From Adiantum capillus-veneris (Eukaryota; Streptophyta; Polypodiopsida; Polypodiales; Pteridaceae), in the NCBI GenBank assembly GCA_014529385.2, contig CM043950.1, positions 74,841,935-74,905,934 on the forward strand: a DNA stretch of 64,000 bases. Reading direction: 5' to 3'. The translations under genes and the position numbers were made by a program. The notes beneath the pieces were generated by a model that ran no database searches, had not been told where the DNA came from, and was given only the letters and a program-made list of their open reading frames with translations. Shown in pieces: positions 33,270 to 44,589 of the stretch (the stretch's first letter is position 1; each line of letters starts with the position of its first letter).

Positions 33270-33780
33270 TCTAACTTTGGAACCTTCTTTGGTACATTAG
33301 ATGATGTTTTGGGTACCCAAATTTGAAACGGCTTGTCCTTGAGTTGTGCTTTTGGTACCCAGATATGCCCGACTCCTTGCATGCTACTTGTAGCATTTGC
33401 TTGTCTATAGAATGGAGAAGATTAATTTCTTTGTGGATTCTTTTGTTGGTAACCTTTTTTCCATTCTTCTTAATCATTGTTTCATTCATGTGTTCATCTG
33501 GTAAGCATACAAATTGATGAGGGCACGAACATCCATGTACTATTACATTTAAGTTGACTACTCCCAATGTCGGTGTTGGGTTCTTGAATCCTTTGATAGC
33601 TGATATTCTTGATGTCAAAGACTACTTCATTGCTTTCTTGTATGTGGAATAACTGTCTGCATTTACTCTAGCTCCTGTATCAACCAATGCATTTGTGCTA
33701 TGATTGTTCAGTTGTACGATGATGCCAAGATCCATTCCATCTAACTATCCATCATCTATTGAAATTGCATCCTTTTGCAA
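33270..33780 (-). pseudogene. Retropepsin-like domain downstream of integrase
   Basis: Following the integrase C-terminus in the same phase, after stops near 33900, 33828 and 33740, the minus strand reads GMDLGIIVQLNNHSTNALVD, TGARVNADSYSTYKKAMK, then KGFKNPTPTLGVVNLNVIVH and HQFVCLPDEHMNE. The DTGA box, preceded by a hydrophobic strand and followed by a second hydrophobic strand (VVNLNVIVHG), is the retropepsin pattern. The canonical protease of this element lies 4 kb upstream at 37855-38208, so this is a second protease-like domain in an unusual place. A tail follows to about 33271. Stops show decay. It may be a fused or captured domain, or the remains of a separate element. Confidence 0.6.
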
Positions 33781-33903
33781 TTCCCATAGTCGTCCATCTA
33801 GTTCCAGAGTGTTGATGGGAATAGGTATTTACTGATTTTGGAAAGTAGATTTCCTTTTGAGTACTTGAAGTCGAGCTTCCTCTTGTGCTTCATCAATGAC
33901 GTG

Positions 33904-35070
33904 CTATGGTTTCATCTTTGTTTTTTTTGCTGCAGGAACCTTTTCTAGCAATTCATTGGTTAGTGGAAAATTGTACTTCTTTAAAAGGCATCCACTAATC
34001 CAATTAGCCATTGGTTCACCATCTAGATTGGACAACTTGAATACTCCACTTGGGGATATATCTTCAATGATAAATGGTGAGTTTCTCTTTTTCTTAAACT
34101 TGGGAATGTGTTGTTTAAGGGAGTAGACTAAAACTAAGTCCCCTTTTTTGAAGATTTTTGTGACTAGATGGGAATCCAAAGACTGTTTTTGTTTCCTCTT
34201 TTGTGCATAGATGTGAGCTACAGCTGTTAGCCTTTGCTCGTCAAGCTTTTCTAAATATTCAAGCCTCTCTGACAATTCATGTCCGGTCCACTCAAGATCC
34301 TTAGCTACTCTTAGTGTCTAAAATAGAAATTATATCAACAATATGGCATCAAGACCACAAACAAGGTTAAAGGGTATAGCAATTAAAGCGGTCTTGAATG
34401 AAACTTGATAAGCCCATAGAGTGGCATGGAGATTCATTTCCCAATTGGTCCGTCGTGAAATAACCACTTTAGTTAATACCAAGCTAAGAACTTTATTCAT
34501 GTGTTTTCTTGTGGATGATAGGGAGTCGATTTGTTATGGATGACCATAAATTCATTAAGCAGATACTCAATTACCTCATTGAGTAAATGAATTCACTAAC
34601 AATTTCTATTGGCAGTCGACATCTTGTGTGAACACATTCTCATACAAGAATGTGGCTGTGGTTCTAACATCATTCTTTTGGGTTGCCTTAGCCTTTGCCC
34701 ACTTGGTCAAATAGTCGGTAGCTACAATGATATATTGAGCTCCAGTTCTATAAGCCGGTGGTTGTATTGGCCCAACAAAATATATTTCCCATTTTGCAAA
34801 AGTAATAGCCCCCATCATTGGTCTTAAAGGCATGCTATCTACACGGGTTGGCATTTTTGCTCGTTGACATGCATCACACCTTCGAACATATTCTTTGGCA
34901 TTTGCAAAAAGTGCTGGCCACCATATGCCTACCATCAAGATTTTTCTCTCCGCGCTTTCACTAGAAAAGTGACCTCTAGCTAATCCAACATATGCTTGTT
35001 CTATAATGGGAATATATTCATCTTCATTTGCACAAAGACATAGAAGCATCGTCTCTTGCTTCAGTTTCAA
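33904..35070 (-). pseudogene. Gypsy integrase pseudogene
   Basis: Integrase joins the cDNA to the chromosome. The zinc-binding part shows LARGHFSSESAERKILMVGI, WWPALFANAKEYVRRCDACQ. The core begins KWEIYFVGPI, where family members have Asp in place of Tyr, so the first catalytic Asp is lost, then VATDYLTKWAKAKA. The middle is broken by stops; TNWEMNLHATLWAYQVSFKT near 34450 marks the end of the core. The C-terminal part at 34275-33904 shows FKKGDLVLVYSLKQHIPKFK and GVFKLSNLDGEPMANWISGC, the SH3-like DNA-binding region. No chromodomain is seen. Confidence 0.88.
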
Positions 35071-35105
35071 ATAGGAGCATCGTCTCTTGCTTCAGTTTCA
35101 ATTGC
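35045..35105 (-). repeat. 31-bp tandem duplication before integrase
   Basis: AGCATCGTCTCTTGCTTCAG occurs at 35045 and again at 35076. The length is not a multiple of three. Confidence 0.93.
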
Positions 35106-35130
35106 CCTTTGGTGGTGTTTGCTCATATAC

Positions 35131-35864
35131 TCATTGCAATATTCCATCCTCATTTCTTTTGTATAGCCTTCTAGCTAGTAATTGATACATAGCCCATTGC
35201 CCAATTAATTTGGTTGTAATAGGAAGTGGTATTTGCGAATCCACTTGAGCTATGGTCATCAATGAAACCATATTTTCTGACCATCCGGGTATCATTTCCA
35301 TGGAGAACAGATATGCATCTGGTAGATCATCGTCTACCCCTTTTGGTGGTTCTCCTAAAAAAATTCTTGATAAATGATATGCTCTTTGGTGAGTGCTTCC
35401 CTTTTTTACAAGTATACTGAAAGCAAATTCCAAAAGGATGATAAAGAATCTCACTATACTTCTCGTGTTGCATGGCTTGTTGACCAAGTAAAATGAGGCT
35501 TGGTGGTCCACAAAGTACACAAATTTGTTAGCTAATAGGTAATGTCTATACTTTTTTACGGCATAGATCATTCCTAATCCTTCCCTTTCGATGGTTGTAT
35601 AGATTTCTATGCCATATTCAACTGTCTACTAGCATAAGAAATAGGAAATTCTATTTTTCTATCTCCTGGTTGAGCTAGTATACACCCAATGGCAAATTTG
35701 GAAGCATCTACATGTATGTGGAATATCTTACTCCAATCTGGTGCTTTCAATACTGGGGCTAAAGTGAGTGCTTGCGTTAGCTTCATGAAGGATTCTTCAC
35801 ACTCATCAGTCCATTCAAAGAGTGTCATTAAGATGTACATGGGTTTTGCAATTATAGCATACAT
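35131..35864 (-). pseudogene. Gypsy RNase H pseudogene
   Basis: The minus strand reads FEWTDECEESFMKLTQALTL, then IFHIHVDASKFAIGCILAQP (with the catalytic Asp), FPISYASRQLN, and after a frame change MIYAVKKYRHYLLANKFVYF and VDHQASFYLV. A linker to the integrase follows. No second RNase H was found, unlike the plus-strand Tat-type elements in the window. Confidence 0.87.
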
Positions 35865-35869
35865 GTAAA

Positions 35870-36600
35870 TGAATCATCTGTAATATCCACAATGTCCCAT
35901 GAAATCTTGAACCCCTTTTATTGTTGTCGGTCTAGGCAATTTAGCAATAACATGAATTCTATCCATATCTCTAGCTCTGCCATTTTTAGAAACTATATGT
36001 CCAAGAATTTTTCCTTGTCTGCCCATAAATGTGCACTTTTAAGGTTTTAAGCAAATCCTATAAAGTCTACATTTTTCGAATACCTTTCTAGGGTGTTCAA
36101 AATGATCATCCCGAAATTGATGAATGTACACATAGATCATCCATATATACTTCCAAGAAATTTCAAAGATATTCCTTAAAAGCATGGCTCATCAATCTTT
36201 GAAAGGTGGTAGGAGCATTAGTTAACCCAAAAGGCATAACCCGATAGGCAAAAATATCCCATTCAGTTGCAAAGTAGTTTTATGTTGATCTTTGGGGTCA
36301 GCCAAAAGTTGATTGTATCCTGAAAATCCATCTAAAAAACTATAAGCTTCTTTTCCTGCAACTCACTCTAAAACATGCTCTGTGATTGGAAGAGAAAAGT
36401 TGTCTCTAATGGTGGCTGCCTTCACTTTCTTGATTGCACACACCCTTAATTTTCCATTTTTCTTGGATACTACCACAATTGGAGACACCCAATATGTGTG
36501 TTCAATTTTATAAATGAATTTGGCTTCCTTGAGATTTTCTATCTCTTCTTTGATCTTTTTGGAAAATGTTTCATTTTAAATATGTGGCCTTTGTTTGCTT
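35870..36600 (-). pseudogene. Gypsy reverse transcriptase pseudogene
   Basis: Minus-strand pieces include KKNGKLRVCAIKKVKAA near 36450, [20 protein letters not shown] near 36220 and VYMDDLCVHS near 36130, the YxDD catalytic box with both Asp residues. Stops and shifts occur every 100-200 bases, so no long frame remains. Confidence 0.82.
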
Positions 36601-36830
36601 AGTTTCGCATCATCTCTCATAGGTATGGTATGCTGACAAATTTTTGGATCAACACCCTTGAGATCCTTATAAGACCAAGCAAAGATATATCAGTATTCTT
36701 TTAATAAGCTTAACGAAATCTCTTCTTCCTCTTCCGTCAGGTCATTTGCAATGTAGGTAGGTCTAGGCTCTTCTCCTGGTTTGGCCAGATCTATCTTTTT
36801 TGCATTTTTAGGTCCTTCGTACGACTTGCC

Positions 36831-37600
36831 CTATTTTCTTAGTTCCGTGACAGGTTGTTCGACTATGATTTTTTGGTCTTGGAGAGTATATATCTTGTAA
36901 TGGGATGGAACACTCATTACATCCTTACCTTCCTCCTCAGTGGTTTCCATTTCCGTGGCATACATCTCCTTTAGAGTTTTCTTTAACTCTTGATATTTCT
37001 TTTTTTGTTCAACTCGTGTCACAGTTGAATCCTTGTCTTGGAATTTAGGTTTTGATTGAGTTTCCTTTCTTGTTTTTCTGGATGTTTTTGATATTTATTA
37101 CTTTTTGGCTGAAGGATATCTACCCATGATTTTGTCTTTGACACAATCATGTGCATCTATCTGCATCAAAAACTGTGTTCTGCTAGAGACTGATGGAATG
37201 GGTTTAGATTTCAAGTTTTTGGTGTCTCTTGTTCTTCTATACCATTTCTGTCTTCTCAGTTTCCGGTTTGGAAAGTCAAAAAAAATTTTCTCCCCTCCTT
37301 TCATGAGTATTTTAGCTCTCACATGTTCTTTTTCAGACCCGAGATCATCTAAGGTAGCTGAACGTTCTTCTAACTCGTCTGTTGCATCATAGTAGTGGTC
37401 CAGAAATACTTGTTGAACTTTCATTAAGTCCTTGGGTTTTTTAATTTTGTCTTCAATGTGAAGGGTTGAAATCATTTGTATGGGAATTATGTCATAGCCG
37501 TCCTCATTGCAAAATTGAGTAGGCATAGGCGTATTTACACACACATACATTGCTTTTAAAATTTGAGTCCACTCAAATGGCTCAAACAAATGCTTTGAAA
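36831..37600 (-). pseudogene. Gypsy protease-RT linker region
   Basis: Two open stretches (37589-37098 and 37022-36831) lie between protease and RT. They are charged and show no catalytic motif: PFEWTQILKAMYVCVNTPMP, later ATLDDLGSEKEHVRAKI and KKYQELKKTLKEMYATEME. Long linkers like this precede RT in large plant gypsy elements. Confidence 0.6.
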
Positions 37601-37854
37601 AGGGTTCAGGTATACAAGCTTCATCTGTGCAATCCCTTTCTAAGGTACATTCTTCTCATTTTAAGCTCCGATTTTCTAAGGCTCCACACATCCAATAGTT
37701 GTGTCTTTGTTTAACCAAGATGGAAGCTTTGTTTCAGCCGAAGATATTGATTCAAATTTTTATAAGGGCATTTTTATAACATCTCTATAAGTGTCATCTT
37801 TATATTAACCCTTGTTATTTATCCCACTTGCTTCAAGTACAAGTAGATATTTCC

Positions 37855-38208
37855 TCAATCCTGGAAAAATTGTACTTGACGCATGAATGGCCTTCCCAAG
37901 ATATTTTCATAATTGAGTTTCTTTTCAAAGTCCACTATTGAAAAAATATGTTGATAATCAATTCCACAAGAACTAACTATCACTTTTTCAAGCAGTCCTA
38001 TGGGTCTTTTGATGTGTCCATAAGACAATTGTAATTTCGTTCGAGTTTGTCTAATGGCTGGTTTTCCCCATGATTCCCCTATTGTTTTTGTGGCTATGGC
38101 TATGCCCACCACACTATCCAGTATTGGCATGGTTTCTATACCATTATGACTTGTTGGAATGGTTGTGTTTCCTTCTTCCCCCTCGTAGTATTCTTTGACT
38201 TTGCTCAT
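37855..38208 (-). pseudogene. Gypsy protease pseudogene
   Basis: The frame contains MPILDSVVGIAIATKTIGES, with a disturbed DSG box, then WGKPAIRQTRTKLQLSYGHI, KRPIGLLEKVIVSSCGIDYQ, HIFSIVDFEKKLNYENILGR and PFMRQ. The ILGRPF end is the conserved C-terminal part of gypsy retropepsins. It lies between zinc knuckle and RT, the canonical place. Confidence 0.82.
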
Positions 38209-38430
38209 TGGAACTCATCTAATTTCTTTGTTATCCAATTCTTGTTTCAATTTTCCCAGATTTTTTGAAATTAGTCTTGTTATCCCCACCATCGCTAGAG
38301 TTTTTTGTAGATCATTCCATAAATATGTTCTGATTTTTAACAGTTCTCCTAAGGTAAGAGTGCATTGAATGGGTGTAGGAATGATTCAATGGATGTTGTC
38401 TACGTCCAAGGTCTGTTCCGCTCTTTTTAT

Positions 38431-38863
38431 TTAACTGGTTTTACACACTATGGATTCATCTTCCTTATCTCCCAAGTAAGAGGGTAGTGTTTTCAGAGTC
38501 ATTGGTTTAGATAGTCCTGAAGCTTCAGAGCCGCAATCCCCATACAAGGATTGTACATCCATGTCCATATCAGGAGGTAGATTGTCTAACCAAACATCCT
38601 CTATAGGAGCTGAATTCAAATTTAAGCTCCCACCATTAATCGCTCTAACATATTTCCATAAGTGTCCTAGCCAATCGTCTTCCACAGACAGAATTCTATC
38701 CAAGGTATCTTCGTTGTCAAGCACTATGAGTTTTGGCTTTTTAGTTTCAAGGTGGGGTTCTACCACCGCTTTGAATTTCTCTTTAATGGCTCCTATCACA
38801 AGTTCCTCAGGTTTTGCTATACTCTTGAGCTTGGGTTTTTGTTTTCAAGTATCTCTTGAGTAA
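38431..38863 (-). pseudogene. Gag-protease linker of gypsy element
   Basis: An open acidic frame, with AIKEKFKAVVEPHLETKKPK, LIVLDNEDTLDRILSVEDDW and APIEDVWLDNLPPDMDMDVQ. No catalytic motif. It joins the knuckle region to the protease. Confidence 0.6.
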
Positions 38864-39299
38864 TTCTTACCATATTTTGATAAGCTTCACGCTTAACAGC
38901 TTTCATATCTAGAGAAGGACAGTTTTTCCGTTTGGTTTTCATGTTTAGGCCTGCTTTAAGTCTCGCTTGGTAAGCTACCAAGGCTGCATTGATTGGCTCA
39001 AAAATTGTCTACCAAAATTGATCGTCCAGATTTCTTCGTGGTTTCCTTGATTTCACTTCCAATTTCTTTCACTTTTTCTTGGAATAGTTTCTTGGATTTC
39101 TCCTCGATTTCAGCTCTTTGTTTCTGTTTTCTTATCTCATACCTCTAGCTTCTTCTTCTCTTGGTTTTTGAGAGAAAATTTTAGTATTCTCTAAGTCATC
39201 AAAGGATTTATGTTCTTTTTCTTAGCCTAGCTCTGGTGATTACCTTGATTCGAACAAAAGATTCAATCTCTGATGAGCTACTAGGTATCATTTGGACTA

Positions 39300-39380
39300 C
39301 GTTCACTACTATTTTATCCTTGTTTAAATGATTTTTTGGACAATCTTTAGGGAAGTGTCCTCCCTTTCTGCAACATTATA
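39300..39380 (-). pseudogene. Gag zinc knuckle remnant
   Basis: The minus strand reads CRKGGHFPKDCPKNHLNKDK, the last three ligands of a CCHC knuckle; the first Cys is lost to mutation. It is separated from the rest of gag by the small LTR element at 39483 onward. Confidence 0.75.
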
Positions 39381-39482
39381 TTCAAAAATCTTCAACCAAC
39401 TTAATGTTCTTCTTAGGCTCTGAGCATTCATTTTTCCAGTGATCATCTACACCACGGTTATTTCCAGTTCTTAGCTTAAGCA

Positions 39483-39635
39483 TGTTGAATCCGAGGGAGA
39501 GAGCGTAGGTAGACAAGAGGAGAGAGAGATGACGCCATCATATGCAATCCCCAAAGTGTCCAATGACTACACGAGATGAGTTTATATAGAGGGGACTATG
39601 GTGCTATATATAGAGACACTATATATAGCTCAACA
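39483..39635 (-). repeat. Small LTR (minus strand), TGTTGAGC family
   Basis: On the minus strand it begins TGTTGAGCTATATATAG and ends ATTCAACA, so the ends are TGTTGA/TCAACA inverted repeats. It matches the LTR at 62353-62494 in start, the CTCTATATATA stretch, ACACTTTGGGG and the pyrimidine-rich end. No PBS follows it on the minus strand, and purine/G-rich sequence precedes it, so it is a 3' LTR. Length is 153 bp. Confidence 0.8.
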
Positions 39636-40129
39636 CCCCGACTCAAATGAAGGTCCCTAATTGTGGATGAAAAAACCCTTGGGGGCTCAAGGGAAAAACC
39701 CACAGCTCTATATATACCCACCATTATATTATAATATCTTAAATGTACATTTACAATGTTCAAAGGAGCTACATCACTCCTGTTTTACAATGTGCCCTTT
39801 CAAGGGTCTTCTTAGAATCCAAGATATGGACGATTGAGCTACTGCAAAATCTTTGGTAGAGTACCTTCAATATCCTTGAGCCCCCGTACATACTACTTGA
39901 TGTGATTTAAATTCTGTAAACAACATCAACTCAAGAAAAATATCAAAATTTGAAGGTTAGAAATAATCACTCCACGTTTTTCTTAGAGACGGTTTGCGAC
40001 GCCGCTCTGGAGACGACAAATAAACAAACGTAATGCTAATGCTATCACATGTACACACATATAAACAATGTTGACACAAAATATAATGTCAAAGTAATCA
40101 CATGTGCACACATATAAACAATGTTGACA

Positions 40130-40580
40130 TTAAATAAACATGATGAGATCATGTACCATGACATCATGTTCAACAAATCTAAGAAAAATTATGGAACAGT
40201 AACCATCATCATGGATTCACGTACCATGGCATCATGGTTCTCACCATGGCATTAGAGACTCTTTCAACAAATTGCGGAACAATTTTCCTCATCATGGCTT
40301 CACATACCATGGCATCATGATTCTCACCATGGCATTAGAGACGCTCACAAACACTTTGCAATGAGATAATCATCATGGCTTTGGATACCATGGCATCAGA
40401 GACACTTTCAATAAATAAAATATTGAAATAGTAATAATCATCATCATGGTTTTGTGTACGTTGGAATCACAGTATTCACCATGATATTAGAGACGCTCAG
40501 AAAAAACTTTGAAATAGCAATCATCATGGCTTTACGTACCATGGCATCAGAGACGCTAGTTTTGTGCAAAATATGCAAAA
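40130..40580 (-). repeat. ACCATGGCATCA tandem repeat in small LTR element
   Basis: Units of roughly 60-110 bp with CATCATGGCTTCACGTACCA, CCATGGCATCATG and CATTAGAGACGCTC recur at least five times. Read on the minus strand it corresponds to the GATACCATGATGATATTTC array at 63325-63720. Confidence 0.82.
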
Positions 40581-41049
40581 TCTCAAAAGAATGACTAGTC
40601 AATAGATAATGGCTTGGTAAATCTTGTCATCTCTTGAACCATGGATGAAGACGCATCATGTAACTTCATCCTGCGTTAGCAAAATAATCAATACTATTAC
40701 TTATGAAAACAAATGTATTTTTGAAATTTTTTATGGTGGTCTGTAGGGGTGACAAGCAGGCACGCCATGACTACGCCATATATGATCATTAAAAAAAAAA
40801 AAAAAATGTGTAATAGTCGGTTGTGATAGGCATGGATGAATACCAACATGAAGTGACATGCTTTTGTGCTCTTAAACCTTATCATTGTTTGATGCCATGC
40901 AATAGACCTTGCCACAAAGTTGATACCCAAGGAAGATTCTTTGCAGAATTTACAGCTAAGTAGATGCAAGAGGAGCCTTTTATGTCGGTAGACATGCAAC
41001 TCAAAGATGATCAAGCAACTATTTGTTCAAGTCATCACCCCAAAATATT

Positions 41050-43027
41050 AATTGTGTATTTGCATGTTGTTGACGCCCGATGCTCAGCGCAACAAAGCAT
41101 GGGTCTTACCATCAGAGGTCTAACACCTTGACTAGAGACATAGTACATCGGTGCAAGATCTCGTGTAGTATAAGTGGCAGTTTCTTCCATTGGTGGTGGA
41201 TGTGAATTATACCACTCTCCTTCTACCATTACTATAGATGCACTAGGCTCAACATAGGGTGTAACAGGCACAAGTTCTTGTTCATTTGTGATTCCCTCAA
41301 GATGCATTACCGGCACTACATTATGTCTAAGATATGGAGGTTTTTTACCTAGCACGGGTTGACATCTTTCCATACCCATTGCCGGTCTTTGATCTGGGGC
41401 CATATTAGGTTGATATTTGTACATGGTTTGTCCTTGTGGCCCCATAGGCACGTATTGAACATTCCCCTTATACTTTGGTCAATAGTAGCACTCATTAGTC
41501 TCGTGGTTGGTCCATTTACCCTTGATTGCACACCATTTTTGTGGCCTAATTGTTGTCCCTGTTGAGGTATCCCTTGCCCCGGTCCCCTCATAGGTGCTTT
41601 TTGCATGTTATTCATCATTTCATTCATCCTTTTGAGGATGTCTTCTATGGTTGTAAGCGGTGTTGCTGCAGCCTCTCCCACTTGTGCTAGGTTGGTGGAT
41701 GCAATTTTCTCACTTTGATTATCCTTAGGGACGTCTTCTTTATTAAAAATTCACAATTGTCTTCCAAGTCAATGGCCTCCGATACACACTCTTCTAGGGT
41801 CATATGCTTCTTGCTATACAATATAGCATGAAGTTCTTTGTTTAGCAGTCCTTCTAGAAATAATGATGCTAATCTTTCTTCTGCAGGTATTTCTAGTTCT
41901 CGGCATCTTGCAATATATATTGCTTCATTCTACAATCCCTAACAAACTCACCTTGTTTCTATTTGAAGCTATAGATTTGAGCTATCGTATTATGTTTGAT
42001 CCCCATTTTGGAACATGCAGCTACAAATCCTTGAGCTAATGTATTTAAGTCCATGATTGACCTCGGTGAAAAGTTTTGGAACCATGTCAGTGCTTTTCCT
42101 TCTAATGTCATTCCAAACCCTCAAATTGAGTATGGAAATCAAATATGCAATCTGCTCTTAGCACTTGCTTAAAGCTTGGTAAGTGGTCATATGGATCCCC
42201 AGATTCACTGTATTTTTTGGCCCATTTTTAAAAATTAGATGGTCTGACAGGTCTTTTTGGTTCAGCTCTCGGTCTCATGGCAGTTGTTCCTATCCAGAGT
42301 CCTTCAAACCAATCTGTTGGAAATAGTGACTCGCGTAGCCCTAGAGTGGCTTTAGTGTCATGCGGTTTTCTTTGTGATGAGGTAGGTTTGGATTTTTTAG
42401 ATTTGCATTCAAATGATCTCTTGCGGAGTTCCTCTCTTGGAATAGTTTCTGGTCCTTCGCCCAATATCCAATCTCTTATGGAGTACCGTTGGTATCTGGT
42501 ATGTTCTACCTCCTCAAGACTCATTGTAGAAAAGTTATTGTTATAACAATCCCTAAATAGGTAGGCTACTAGATCTACTGAACCCTTGTCTTTGATTTTG
42601 AAGATATAGATGATGTTCATGTGTGTTAACTGTCCTGATTTGGCATGAGAAGTCCATATAAGATTTTTGACGTTTCTATCCTCCCAACAAAAGACTCCGA
42701 TCCTAGGATTATCCATGCTAAGCCGTTTCAAAGGCTTCAAATCAACATGATCATATCCCTCAAATTCTGAAGTCGGTGGTCCTTCTTTTGCTGTCATATC
42801 TCGAATTATGGTATTTACTTCTAACCCCTATTTGTATATCACATAGGGGTCTTCAACATGAAAATATTGAGATCCATTTTTATCCATATACATTTTTTCT
42901 TGTTTGTTTCCCTGATTTCCTCTTCAAACTCTAAATCATGGTCATGAATGCAAATGGCATACTCTTCATTAGGATCTAGGTAAAACTGAGCTCCATGGCC
43001 ATTAGTCTTAAAAAATGTGAGTATGTA
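41050..43027 (-). pseudogene. Gypsy gag pseudogene (minus strand)
   Basis: From 43020 downwards: YLDPNEEYAICIHDHD, then at 42797-42228 an open frame with SEFEGYDHVDLKPLKRLSMD and NPRIGVFCWEDRNVKNLIWT. At 42200-41700 there are shifted remnants of the Gag core. A Met/Gln-rich part follows at 41681-41349 (IEDILKRMNEMMNNMQKAPM). A proline- and tyrosine-rich part at 41451-41080 precedes the insertion. The product would be the particle protein. Many stops. Confidence 0.72.
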
Positions 43028-43170
43028 TGTCCTGCCAAGGGCAATGCCTGGTGGTCAAGGACCTAGCCCAAGGGGCCGGCTGCTAGTGTGGATAGGGAAT
43101 GAGGCCCAAGGGGCTATTTAATGGGTGGTTGGGAGGATCATTCTCAGGAAGTTCCCCGAGGAGCTTTACA
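43028..43170 (+). repeat. Small copia-type LTR cutting the gypsy element
   Basis: Starts TGTCCTGCCAAGG at the exact point where gypsy gag homology to 10085-10110 stops, and ends TTTACA before a PBS-like sequence. The TGTC start and TTACA/TTATA end resemble the minus-strand LTR at 3269-3398. Length is 143 bp. No second LTR was found. Confidence 0.65.
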
Positions 43171-43185
43171 TTGGTATCAAGAGCC
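43171..43185 (+). promoter_or_regulatory. Degenerate tRNA-Met PBS
   Basis: TTGGTATCAAGAGCC, the usual copia PBS with one inserted A. Confidence 0.65.
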
Positions 43186-44029
43186 TCAGGTTTTTCCAGG
43201 GTAGGGCATGGTCCTCAAGACTGGGAAAGGGTTTTTGCATGCTTGCATGGTGGAGAAGAAGAAGCTGAGGCTTGGACTGCTGGGGCATGGTTGCTTAGTA
43301 GGGGTTGAAGGCAAGCCGCAAAGGGCCGCGGGCACAGCCCCTAAGAAGGGGACGACACAAAGGTGCATCGAAGTTGAATCGAGTGCAGATAGGCTTGATG
43401 TGATCGCGAGGCCAAGAACTGCAGTTTACGTGGGCTTGAAGGCCGGGGTACAACAAGCTGTTGCCATCTCACGCTCTCACCATCTCTCTTTCTCTCTCAC
43501 GCGGCATCGTCTGCACGCCATCATTGTTGCAGAGAGTAGGATTTTCACATTGGGGCACCCATGGTGGCCACAATTAAAGTTACCAAATTGATTAGGGGTG
43601 CATGCACACCCCTAAAACTTGGCTTTTGGCCTGCGTACAAGCATCTCCGAACCCGGTCGCATGAACGAACATACCCTCACAAATTCTACAAATTTTTTTG
43701 GCATGGCCACATTGATTTTGAAGATTTATTTAATCATACATATTGACCTTAAAGCGACTATCGCCATCTCTCTAACAAGGCTCGATTTGGGGGCGGTTTT
43801 TGATGACGTAATCCTCTATCGGCAAAGATTGCATGAGTGCAATACAGCAAATGCGATCCGAACTCAACAAGAGATTTTGATAAGGTTTGAGGTTCCTTGT
43901 TTTTGAATTTTCCATCACTTATTGCATACATTAATACTTACAGTAGCTTTGCATTATGATCATCTCAGCTACGATGCCCTAAGAGAAAACATACATGTTT
44001 GAGGATGATGACCGAGGTCATTCCGTTCA
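43186..44029. other. Copia leader or unrelated non-coding sequence
   Basis: It follows the PBS at 43171. Frames are short and overlapping and no domain is visible. Confidence 0.4.
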
Positions 44030-44393
44030 TGTCCAACTAAAGTTGTGGTTATCACACTTTGGAATAAGGAGCAAGGCTCCATATGGAATTACTCACAAGC
44101 TTTTGTTGGTTCTACGGACAAGAACCACTGACAGCATGTGGCGAGGCAAGGCCAACCAACACAGCTACAAAGAGAGACCACTTTCCTCTCCCTTTCTTGG
44201 ATGAAATTCTGAATGAAGTAGCGGGTTTTGAATGCTATACCGTCTGTGATGGTTATTCTGGATACTTCAAATACGCATAGCCTTGGAAGATCAGCTAAAA
44301 ACCACTTTTATCACGCCATGGGGTTGTTTTGCATACAGGGTTATGCCATTTGGTCTCACAAATGCACCTGCCACATTCCAAAAGCTCAAAAAG
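44030..44393 (+). pseudogene. Gypsy reverse transcriptase fragment
   Basis: The best part reads [30 protein letters not shown], then after a frameshift [20 protein letters not shown] and NAPATF. It is close to the RT at 58380-58530. It covers only the palm start, with one catalytic Asp, and ends at 44393 where LINE sequence begins. A LINE may have inserted here, but no gypsy sequence resumes after the LINE tail. Confidence 0.85.
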
Positions 44394-44589
44394 TGAGACA
44401 GTGACTCTTCAACAATCCTGTAGACATAGTCAGCCTTTAGGAAATCAAAACTTCAGGTGCAGAGTTGGACCAGAGGCTCAAGATAGTTACTGACAAGACT
44501 TGGAGGCACTCTCTGCATCAAAAAGGAGCAAGAGGCACAACTCTAGGTGTTCCCCTCGACTGAAAGATCGACCTAAATAAAAGTCAGAG

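Larger units (their letters stand above)
39483..41050 (-). mobile_element. Small LTR element nested in gypsy gag
   Basis: The minus-strand gypsy gag is recognisable above about 41050 and below 39380 but not between, and a TG...CA LTR sits at the lower border. The interior has no Pol motif. It shares an interior CATGATG-type minisatellite and a 26-base box (39983-40008) with the element at 62353. The 5' LTR is not found, so the upper border is approximate and the element is 5'-truncated. Confidence 0.65.
33270..43027 (-). mobile_element. Minus-strand gypsy element, nested and truncated
   Basis: Reading from 43027 downwards the order is gag, (insertion of a small LTR element), zinc knuckle, protease, RT, RNase H, integrase and an extra retropepsin-like domain. 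The gag N-terminus matches the plus-strand fragment at 10080-10307, so this is a coding member of the family with the TGGCGCC PBS and palindromic leader. The 5' end is cut exactly at 43028 by a copia LTR. No 3' LTR was identified. Confidence 0.8.

Noticed and set aside
40697-41014. 105-residue minus-strand frame
   Set aside because: Includes a poly-A/T tract and lies in the interior of the small LTR element; no Gag or Pol motif.
33270-43027. Reading this element as an envelope-carrying retrovirus-like element
   Set aside because: The domain after integrase has a protease signature, with no signal peptide or membrane segment typical of an envelope.
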